Under the pieces are notes generated by a model. The model was not told the origin of the DNA, made no database searches, and worked only from the letters and a program-made list of their open reading frames with translations. From Enterovibrio gelatinilyticus (GTDB lineage: Bacteria > Pseudomonadota > Gammaproteobacteria > Enterobacterales > Vibrionaceae), in contig NZ_JAJUBC010000006.1 in the NCBI RefSeq assembly GCF_028683095.1, forward strand, positions 1 to 64,000: a stretch of DNA of 64,000 nucleotides. The letters run 5' to 3'. Below, one piece after another: positions 57,774-64,000 of this stretch; position 1 is the stretch's first letter; every line of letters begins with the position of its first letter. A program made the translations under genes and the position numbers.

Positions 57774-58991
57774 TTAATCTGCCAACGCCGTCGTGATCAC
57801 AATCTTACTTTCCAAGGTTTTATGCACTGGGCATTTATCGGCGATTTCCAACAAACGCTGACGTTCTTCTTCTGTCAAATCGCCCACCAGCTCTATCGTG
57901 CGTGCTAATACTTCTACTTTCGAATGTTCTTCATCGCAGTGCTCGCAATCCGCGCCATGTTGGCGGCTATGTGACAGCGTGACTTTCACATCATCCAAGG
58001 CGAGTTTTTTGCGATTTGCATACATGCGAATAGTCATGGATGTACAAGCACCCAGCCCAGCTAGCAAATGTTCGTAAGGATCAGGCCCGAGGTTATCGCC
58101 ACCGAAATCAATGGGTTCATCAGCAAACCATTGATGATGATCAGTCTGAATAGTGCGCGTGAAGGCTTTATTGTGTTCACTCACCAACACCTCGCCACGT
58201 GTCACACCCGCCTCAGCCTCTTTGATGGGCGACGCTTTATCAATATAGCGCTGAGACCACGCGGCAATTAACTCTGCCACATATTGCGCGTCATCTTTGT
58301 TGGTCAACAAATGGTCTGCCGTATCTAACGTGACAAAGCTTTTCGGGTGTTTCGCACGTGTGTAGATTTTCTCGGCTTCCTTAATCAACACAATGCTGTC
58401 GATTGGCGAGTGCATCACTAACAAAGGAACACGCAAGTTTTCGATGTCATCATTCTCAGCGCGGATGTCATCAAGGAATTGCTTTTTGATGGTAAATGGA
58501 CGACCTGCTAGGCTCACCTCTGCTTGACCTTCTGCATCGATATTTTCTACGTGCGCAGAAAATTGCTTTGATACATGCTCCGCATCGGCAGGGGCGCCAA
58601 CGGTAGCAACTGCCGCAATTTCTGGGATGCGGTGTGCTGCTGACAACACCGCACGCCCACCAAGGCTATGACCAATCAACAGTAATGGTGCTTCATAATT
58701 ATCACGCAAGAAATCAGCCGCAGCCACGAGATCATCAACGTTCGATGAAAAATTGGTGTTTTCAAAGTCCCCATCACTGCCACCAAGGCCCGTGAAATCA
58801 AATCGAAAAACAGCAAAACCAATGTTGACCAAGGCACGTGAAATACGAGAAGCCGCAGCGACATCCTTACCACAGGTGAAACAATGCGCGAACAAGGCGT
58901 AGCCACGTACATTCTGTTCAGGGGTTTCCAACAACCCTGCAAGCTCTAACCCGCCACTCTTGAAGGTCACCTTATTACGTTTTCCAGCCAT
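57774..58991 (-). CDS. Alpha/beta hydrolase-OsmC fusion protein
   Basis: A 405-residue two-domain protein. Residues about 1-250 are an alpha/beta hydrolase with nucleophile GHSLGG and acid/His in the usual places ([16 protein letters not shown]). Residues about 265-405 are an OsmC/Ohr domain with redox cysteines in [17 protein letters not shown] and DKCPVHKTL. OsmC proteins reduce organic hydroperoxides; the hydrolase substrate is unknown. The fusion occurs in various proteobacteria but its role has not been established to my knowledge. The 58992-59223 gap contains an inverted repeat (59145-59170) after the puuB-like gene. Confidence 0.92.
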   Translation of the reverse strand: MAGKRNKVTFKSGGLELAGLLETPEQNVRGYALFAHCFTCGKDVAAASRISRALVNIGFAVFRFDFTGLGGSDGDFENTNFSSNVDDLVAAADFLRDNYEAPLLLIGHSLGGRAVLSAAHRIPEIAAVATVGAPADAEHVSKQFSAHVENIDAEGQAEVSLAGRPFTIKKQFLDDIRAENDDIENLRVPLLVMHSPIDSIVLIKEAEKIYTRAKHPKSFVTLDTADHLLTNKDDAQYVAELIAAWSQRYIDKASPIKEAEAGVTRGEVLVSEHNKAFTRTIQTDHHQWFADEPIDFGGDNLGPDPYEHLLAGLGACTSMTIRMYANRKKLALDDVKVTLSHSRQHGADCEHCDEEHSKVEVLARTIELVGDLTEEERQRLLEIADKCPVHKTLESKIVITTALAD

Positions 58992-59223
58992 TCTTCTCTC
59001 CTGATTAACATGCGCCCAGCAAAAGTACCGTTTCTACATCCGTTAGTAAAAGTAATGCAGCGTTTTACCGACACAATCTGACAATGTGTATTTTTAGATT
59101 ACTCGGATAGTTAATAGACCGGAAAACGAGAAAAGTATGACAACGCGTCTCAAACTTATTTTTGAGACGCTAAGTGGCTGAATTTGTTATTTAAAGAAAT
59201 CAAGTACCGTACCGCGACTTGCG

Positions 59224-60528
59224 TCACTGAAGTACTTCTTTGATTCGATGATAGGTCATACCGATAGCGAGCAAAGGTGAGCGAAGCAACGGCCCGCCGG
59301 GGAATGTCATGTGTTTTACTTTCGCAAACACATCAAAGCGTTCAGCCGTACCAGAAATCGCCTCAGCAATCACTTTGCCAGCCATGTGCGTTGCGTTGAC
59401 ACCATGACCAGAATAGGCCTGAGCGTAAAAGATATTGGGCGCATCTGGCAGTCGCCCGATTTGGGGAAGACGGTTCGCACCAATGCCGATCATGCCCCCC
59501 CATTCAAAGTCGATTTTAACGCCCTTGAGTTGCGGAAAAACACGTTCTAAATTTGGAAGCAAAGCGGCAGTGATGTCTTTTGGATCCTTCCCTGAGTAGG
59601 TACAGAGCCCGCCAAACAATAACCGGTTGTCGCCGGAAAGATGATAATAATCCAGCGCCATACTCAAATCAGCAAACGCCATGTTTTTTGGAATAATGCT
59701 TTGAACTTGCTCGTCCGTTAACGGCTCGGTAGCAATGATATAGCTACCTGCGGGTAAGACTTTTCCACCAACATACGGCTCAAGTTTATGGCCGATGTAG
59801 GCGTTGCCCGCCAACAGAACATACTGGCAGCTTACTTGCCCTTTATCCGTTTTAACTAAAGGCTTGGTTCCCTTAACAATTTCTACCGCTGGGCTATCTT
59901 CAAACAATTGAACGCCCAAACTCGCTGCCACCGCAGCTTCACCTGTGGCCAAATTAAGGGGATGCAGATGACCACTTCCCATGTCCAGCATGCCACCAAT
60001 ATATCGCTCAGAGCCAATCACATCCGACAAAGACTCCTTACTAAGCATGCGAATCTCATGCTCATAACCCGCATTTTTCAAGCTGTCGAAATCTTCTTCA
60101 AGCTCTTTCATGTGGGCTGGTTTTAATGCGAGATCGCAATAACCCATGGTGAGATCACAATCGATATTGAATGTATCGACCCGATCTTTAACGATCTCAA
60201 CAGCCTCGATGCCCATTCGATTAATGGCATCAACGCCCTCTTTGCCTATTTGTTGGGTAAACTGCTCAACGCCATGTCCAATACCGCGAATTAGCTCGCC
60301 ACCGTTTCGACCTGACGCCCCCCATCCAATTTTATTGGCTTCCAACACCACCACAGAATACCCACGTAAGGCGAGTTCAATCGCACTGTTTACCCCGCTA
60401 AATCCCCCACCAACAATGCAGATGTCTGCTGTCACCGATTCAGTCAGTTCAGGGTAGCGCTGGCTATATTTAGCGGTTGCCGCGTAATAGGATTGCGTAT
60501 GCGCAAGTTTTGATGATGTAGAACCCAT
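59224..60528 (-). CDS. PuuB-like FAD-dependent oxidoreductase (paralogue 2)
   Basis: A 434-residue DAO-family flavoprotein with the N-terminal FAD motif DICIVGGGFSGVNSAIELA and GWGASGRNGGELIRG. It resembles PuuB (gamma-glutamylputrescine oxidase), but after the NGG signature it differs from the E. coli-like NGGQIVNSYSRD, so its amine substrate may differ. It is divergent from puuR; a near-perfect PuuR box (60544-60558) lies just upstream of its start. An earlier ATG at 60537 is possible. Confidence 0.82.
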   Translation of the reverse strand: MGSTSSKLAHTQSYYAATAKYSQRYPELTESVTADICIVGGGFSGVNSAIELALRGYSVVVLEANKIGWGASGRNGGELIRGIGHGVEQFTQQIGKEGVDAINRMGIEAVEIVKDRVDTFNIDCDLTMGYCDLALKPAHMKELEEDFDSLKNAGYEHEIRMLSKESLSDVIGSERYIGGMLDMGSGHLHPLNLATGEAAVAASLGVQLFEDSPAVEIVKGTKPLVKTDKGQVSCQYVLLAGNAYIGHKLEPYVGGKVLPAGSYIIATEPLTDEQVQSIIPKNMAFADLSMALDYYHLSGDNRLLFGGLCTYSGKDPKDITAALLPNLERVFPQLKGVKIDFEWGGMIGIGANRLPQIGRLPDAPNIFYAQAYSGHGVNATHMAGKVIAEAISGTAERFDVFAKVKHMTFPGGPLLRSPLLAIGMTYHRIKEVLQ

Positions 60529-60543
60529 GATCAGCACCAGTGT

Positions 60544-60558
60544 AAAATATAATTAACA
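60544..60558. promoter_or_regulatory. PuuR box
   Basis: AAAATATAATTAACA matches the E. coli PuuR box AAAATATAATGAACA at 14 of 15 positions and lies 16 bp upstream of the puuB-like start. The rest of the 60529-60862 gap shows no gene I can support. Confidence 0.7.
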
Positions 60559-60862
60559 AAGATTAACGTATTCACTACAGCAAGGTGAAGCGGAAAATAT
60601 ACATTTTAAGCGTTTCATTTGTAATCTTCTGGCTCAGATCACTCATTGATATTCATATGAGATTAGGCGTCAAATATGAAGCCCCCTCCCTTAGCCAAAC
60701 AATCCAACCTCAAGCTCACCCATCCCAATCCGATGAATATTTTTTACATTATGACGATATCATCACAAAATACTTGATTCCCACAGCCTACCAAGTAGGA
60801 TCGCACGTTCGAAATCTATTACAGTAATAAAACATCTTACTGAGTCAAAGGAGAGTGGGACA

Positions 60863-61411
60863 TTGGATATTGGTGCAAACCTCAAAGCCGTTCGTAAAAA
60901 CCGTGGATTATCTCAGCGTGAGTTAGCCAAACGTGCAGGCGTAACAAACAGCACCATTTCAATGATTGAGAAAAACAGTGTCAGCCCTTCCGTAAGTTCT
61001 CTCAAAAAAGTGTTGTCTGGCATCCCAATGTCTCTCGTCGAGTTTTTCTCGACCGATATCAGTCAAAACGAGGCTGCACCCGTGATTTATCGCCAAGAAG
61101 ATCTGCTTGAGATCGGTTCTAATGGCGTTTCAATGAAAGTGATCGGCAAAGCTTTCCCTAATCGCGCCCTATCTATCTTGTCCGAGATTTATCCGCCCGG
61201 CACTAATTCAGGCGACGACATGCTTCAGCACGACGGTGAAGAAGCGGGGCTTGTGATTGAAGGACAATTAGAACTCACTGTTGGCGATGATATCTATGTA
61301 CTTGAAGTTGGAGACAGTTATTACTTCGACAGTAACCGCCCTCACCGCTTCGCCAATCCGTTTGATAAAGAGTGCCGAATCTTCAGTGCGACAACGCCAG
61401 CAAATTTCTAG
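60863..61411 (+). CDS. puuR: PuuR-like transcriptional repressor (HTH-cupin)
   Basis: A 182-residue regulator with an N-terminal XRE-type helix-turn-helix (LSQRELAKRAGVTNSTISMIEKN, about 17-40) and a C-terminal cupin (about 105-180, GEEAGLVIEGQLELTVGDD). The architecture and length match PuuR (185), which represses puu genes and is released by putrescine. It appears to start with TTG at 60863 nine bases after GGAG; no ATG fits. Divergent from the PuuB-like gene. Confidence 0.9.
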   Translation: MDIGANLKAVRKNRGLSQRELAKRAGVTNSTISMIEKNSVSPSVSSLKKVLSGIPMSLVEFFSTDISQNEAAPVIYRQEDLLEIGSNGVSMKVIGKAFPNRALSILSEIYPPGTNSGDDMLQHDGEEAGLVIEGQLELTVGDDIYVLEVGDSYYFDSNRPHRFANPFDKECRIFSATTPANF

Positions 61412-61426
61412 ATTTTAGAATCAACA

Positions 61427-61454
61427 AAGCGCCCTAGCACTGACATGGGCGCTT
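61427..61454. terminator. Terminator between puuR and puuB
   Basis: AAGCGCCC and GGGCGCTT arms with a 12-nt loop, between convergent genes. Confidence 0.7.
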
Positions 61455-61475
61455 CGTGTTTAAACCGCTATAGTC

Positions 61476-62804
61476 TTATATCCCAAATTTATCCCGTACG
61501 GTGTAATACCACGCACCCAACGCGGAGAAAGGCACACTCAACATATGTCCGCCAGGGAATGGAAGATGTGGCAAGCTTGCAAATGCATCAAACCTTTCTG
61601 CCTGACCGCGCATCATTTCTGACATCAAGCGTCCTGCCAAATGGGTGTACGTGACTCCGTGTCCACTACAGCCTTGCGAATAGTAAATATTGCTACCCAC
61701 ACGCCCCACCTGTGGTAATCGCGACAAGGTCATTAAGAAATTACCCGTCCAGCGGTAGTCGATCTTCACTTGGCTTAACTGAGGAAACGTGTTGAGCATT
61801 TTAGGACGAATGATGGCATCAATATCCGCCGGATCTCGCGCACCATAAACCACGCCTCCACCATAGATCAGACGCTTATCGCCAGATAACCGGAAGTAAT
61901 CCAGTAAGTAATTACAATCTTCCACACAGTAGTCTTGTGGCAGCAAACTCTGGGCCTGCAAGTCAGTCAATGGCTCCGTCGCTACCACCTGCGTGCCACA
62001 TGGCATCGACTTTGCGCGAAGCTCTGGCATCAAGCCGCCCAAATAGGCGTTGCCTGCCACAATTAAAAATGACGCCGTCACAGATCCTTTATCGGTAAAT
62101 ACTTTGACGGGTTCGCCACGTTCAATACGAATCGCCGCGGAGTGCTCATAGATTTTGCCACCTAAGCTTTCGACGGCTGCCGCTTCACCTAACGCTAGAT
62201 TAAGGGGGTGGATATGGCCCCCTGATTTATCAAGCAAACCACCCACATAGTTCTGCGTATCGACGACACTGCGAATCTCTGTTGTATCCAGCATTTCCAA
62301 TTGGTCGTTACCATGACGTTCCCAAAGCGCTTTTTGGTGTTCCAACTCGCGCATCTGTTTGATGTTCAGCGCTGCGAATACACCTCCGTTTTTCAAATCA
62401 CATTGGATGTTGTATTTATCAATCCGATCACGAATGATTTTGCCGCCTTCAAACGCCATTTCGCCAAACAATTTGGCCTTTTCCGCACCCACCGTTTTCT
62501 CTATCACATCGATATCACGGCTGTAACTATTCACAATTTGTCCGCCATTGCGGCCTGAAGCGCCCCAACCCACTCTCGCCGCTTCCAACACAGTGACATT
62601 GAATCCCGCTTCCAGCAGGTGCAATGCAGAAGACAAACCGGTATAGCCAGCGCCGATAATGCATACATCAGTGATGACATCATCGGTTAAGACGTCTCTC
62701 TGCGCAGATACATTGGCAGACGCTGCATAATATGACGCAGTATGCTCTAACGGCGGATTTTGCATGAGTTGCGATGCTCCTTCTGAGCCAATTTGTTCCA
62801 ACAT
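61476..62804 (-). CDS. puuB: Gamma-glutamylputrescine oxidase PuuB
   Basis: FAD-dependent oxidase of 442 residues. The opening EHTASYYAASANV, DVCIIGAGYTGLSSALHL and GWGASGRNGGQIVNSYSRDIDVIEK closely follow E. coli PuuB, so this is the better PuuB candidate of the two paralogues. It forms gamma-glutamyl-aminobutyraldehyde for PuuC. It lies 49 bp downstream of the potI-like gene and probably belongs to the same transport operon. A start at the ATG near residue 14 is also possible. Confidence 0.93.
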   Translation of the reverse strand: MLEQIGSEGASQLMQNPPLEHTASYYAASANVSAQRDVLTDDVITDVCIIGAGYTGLSSALHLLEAGFNVTVLEAARVGWGASGRNGGQIVNSYSRDIDVIEKTVGAEKAKLFGEMAFEGGKIIRDRIDKYNIQCDLKNGGVFAALNIKQMRELEHQKALWERHGNDQLEMLDTTEIRSVVDTQNYVGGLLDKSGGHIHPLNLALGEAAAVESLGGKIYEHSAAIRIERGEPVKVFTDKGSVTASFLIVAGNAYLGGLMPELRAKSMPCGTQVVATEPLTDLQAQSLLPQDYCVEDCNYLLDYFRLSGDKRLIYGGGVVYGARDPADIDAIIRPKMLNTFPQLSQVKIDYRWTGNFLMTLSRLPQVGRVGSNIYYSQGCSGHGVTYTHLAGRLMSEMMRGQAERFDAFASLPHLPFPGGHMLSVPFSALGAWYYTVRDKFGI

Positions 62805-62825
62805 GATGAAAGACTTCCCTTTGCT

Positions 62826-62855
62826 GCTCTGCTCTTAGCTGCTCTGGTCTTAGCT
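62826..62855. repeat. 15-bp tandem duplication at the end of potI
   Basis: Two direct copies, GCTCTGCTCTTAGCT and GCTCTGGTCTTAGCT, differ at one base. They span the stop codon of the potI-like gene and the space before puuB. Confidence 0.7.
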
Positions 62856-63690
62856 ACTCAGATTTCATATTGAGCAGTGACATTTCTTCTTTCGATTTTC
62901 GCTCCGCTCGACGGGCGACATACCAAGAAAGAAAAGCAAACAAAGAGACAACCAAAATGATTAAGGTAGCGAGGGCATTGATCTTGGGTGACACACCAAG
63001 GCGAACTGAAGAAAACACCACCATTGGCAAGGTGGTTGACCCCGGCCCTGACACGAAACTCGCAATCACCAGATCATCCAGAGATAGACTAAAGCTCAGT
63101 AACCAACCCGCCACCAACGCAGGCGCTATCATGGGCACAGTGATCACAAAGAAGACTTTCAGCGGTGTTGCGCCTAAATCCATGCCCGCTTCTTCGATGG
63201 AAAAATCGAGCTCCCGCAATCGCGATGACACCACCACTGCCACATAAGCCGCACAGAATGTAGAGTGCGCAATCCACACGGTTGTCATGCCACGTTCTGC
63301 GGGCCAGCCAAACAGCTCTCCCATTTGTACGAACAAGAGCAACAAGGACAAACCGATGATCACATCAGGCATGACCAAAGGCGCTGTAATCATATTCGAT
63401 AGGCTTAACCGCCCCCATGAGCGCTTAAATCGCGTCATCACAAAAGCTGCCAGCGTGCCGATAATCACGGCCATGGTGGAGCTATAAAACGCGATGCGAA
63501 GGCTCGTCCAAACGGCTTGCAGGATCTGCTCATCTTTAAACAGTTCTGCATACCACTTTGGTGAAAAACCACCCCAAACTGTCACGAGCTTGGAGGCATT
63601 GAAGGAGTAGATCACCAAGATCAACATGGGCAGATAAAGGAACAACAAACCAACCCAGAGCATGACAGTCGAAAATTGCCAACGTTTCAT
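62854..63690 (-). CDS. potI: Polyamine ABC transporter permease (PotI-like)
   Basis: A 278-residue permease from the ATG at 63690, seven bases after GGAGG; longer starts lack a ribosome-binding site. About six membrane segments are present, with the EAA motif EEAGMDLGATPLKVFFVITVPMIAPALVAG near residues 170-200. Its start overlaps the stop of the upstream permease (ATGA), the usual coupling of PotH and PotI. It imports putrescine or spermidine. Confidence 0.92.
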   Translation of the reverse strand: MKRWQFSTVMLWVGLLFLYLPMLILVIYSFNASKLVTVWGGFSPKWYAELFKDEQILQAVWTSLRIAFYSSTMAVIIGTLAAFVMTRFKRSWGRLSLSNMITAPLVMPDVIIGLSLLLLFVQMGELFGWPAERGMTTVWIAHSTFCAAYVAVVVSSRLRELDFSIEEAGMDLGATPLKVFFVITVPMIAPALVAGWLLSFSLSLDDLVIASFVSGPGSTTLPMVVFSSVRLGVSPKINALATLIILVVSLFAFLSWYVARRAERKSKEEMSLLNMKSE

Positions 63691-64000
63691 CGGTCTGCCT
63701 CCATGTCTTTGGATTGATAGTGATGGAACAAGGTGATCGGGATGATCAACAGTAACAGCATCACTATTGCCAGTGCCGATGCCACAGGCCAATCACGGTT
63801 GTTAAAGAATTCCTGCCACAGCACCTTACCTATCATCAAGGTTTCAGGGCCACCAAGAAGTTCGGGGATCACGAACTCACCGACCACCGGAATAAACACC
63901 AACATAGAGCCGGCAATTATGCCGCCTTTAGACAGCGGTAAGGTCACGTTCCAGAAGGTATTGAAATTGCGAGAACCAAGATCAGACGCGGCTTCCAACA
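63687..64000 (-). CDS. potH: Polyamine ABC transporter permease (PotH-like), N-terminus beyond window
   Basis: Only the last 104 or so residues are in the window. They contain the EAA loop AASDLGSRNFNTFWNVTLPLSKGGIIAGSMLVFIPVVGEFVIP and two further hydrophobic segments, and end in KDMEADR. The frame stays open to base 64000, so the rest of the gene, and probably potG and potF, lie to the right. Confidence 0.9.
   Translation of the reverse strand, partial: LEAASDLGSRNFNTFWNVTLPLSKGGIIAGSMLVFIPVVGEFVIPELLGGPETLMIGKVLWQEFFNNRDWPVASALAIVMLLLLIIPITLFHHYQSKDMEADR

Noticed and set aside
60585-60827. 80-codon plus-strand frame in the puuB/puuR divergent promoter
   Set aside because: GTG start without ribosome-binding site, no family likeness, and it would sit inside the regulatory region that carries the PuuR box.
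1-64000. CRISPR array, prophage, insertion sequence or rRNA operon
   Set aside because: No regularly spaced repeats, no transposase, integrase or phage structural genes and no rRNA sequence were seen on either strand.

Overview
The window reads as chromosomal DNA of a marine gammaproteobacterium, most probably Vibrionaceae (Vibrio, Grimontia, Enterovibrio or Photobacterium type). The support is the cysS / ppiB / lpxH neighbourhood, adhE divergent from a MarC-family gene, an OmpU-like porin, ppsR divergent from ppsA, and short hairpin repeats with TATACCCA-type ends. This assignment rests on gene content and was not tested by a database search. Coding density is high, most terminators are clear hairpins, and only the left edge (1-1000, AT-rich, ankyrin gene, long palindrome) looks acquired.

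Layout. 1-1000: edge of an AT-rich segment with a truncated ankyrin-repeat gene. 1040-5540: a small conserved protein, galK and galT behind tandem LacI/GalR-type operators, and two hypothetical genes. 5744-14321: a catabolic cluster with an M24 hydrolase, a DctPQM TRAP transporter, an M20 deacylase, a EutA-like Cys/Cys enzyme, an Lrp/AsnC regulator and a diaminopropionate ammonia-lyase (DpaL). It resembles ectoine-degradation clusters but ends in DpaL. 14559-18083: ppsR/ppsA. 18106-19561: PACE exporter with a divergent LysR gene. 19696-22260: large secreted beta-propeller zinc peptidase. 22684-25225: MFS-acyltransferase fusion and LysE exporter. 25347-26328: tRNA-Ser(UGA), a possible tRNA remnant, a decayed porin and nested hairpins. 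26334-29033: LysR and a secreted YtcJ-like amidohydrolase. 29122-33815: pstSCAB. 34271-36021: an ArsC/LMW-phosphatase-like protein without its Arg, and a GAF-GGDEF protein with an altered motif.

36270-39804: a LysR gene whose start codon overlaps an 18-bp perfect palindrome, divergent from a D-threonine-aldolase-fold PLP enzyme and an ornithine-cyclodeaminase-family enzyme (BhcC/BhcD-like pair), then a [2Fe-2S] ferredoxin. 40002-43744: DUF1275 protein, MetY, a hypothetical and a catalytically degenerate SDR. 43909-47857: adhE with FNR- and CRP-type sites upstream, and marC. 48014-53093: porin, cysS, ppiB, lpxH and an EAL-only protein. 53146-64000: polyamine and beta-alanine catabolism, with mmsA, an omega-amino acid:pyruvate aminotransferase, puuC, an alpha/beta hydrolase-OsmC fusion, two puuB paralogues, puuR and the start of a potHI-type permease operon running off the right edge.

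How the genes work together: several self-contained nutrient modules are each paired with a local regulator. Polyamines would enter by the Pot transporter, be oxidised by PuuB and PuuC, and 3-carbon products would pass through beta-alanine to malonate semialdehyde and acetyl-CoA by the aminotransferase and MmsA. PuuR-box-like sites occur in both divergent promoters of this module. The TRAP/M24/M20/DpaL cluster is the best candidate for an undescribed pathway: hydrolysis of an imported compound to an N-acyl diamino acid, deacylation, and cleavage of 2,3-diaminopropionate to pyruvate and ammonia. That substrate is inferred and untested.
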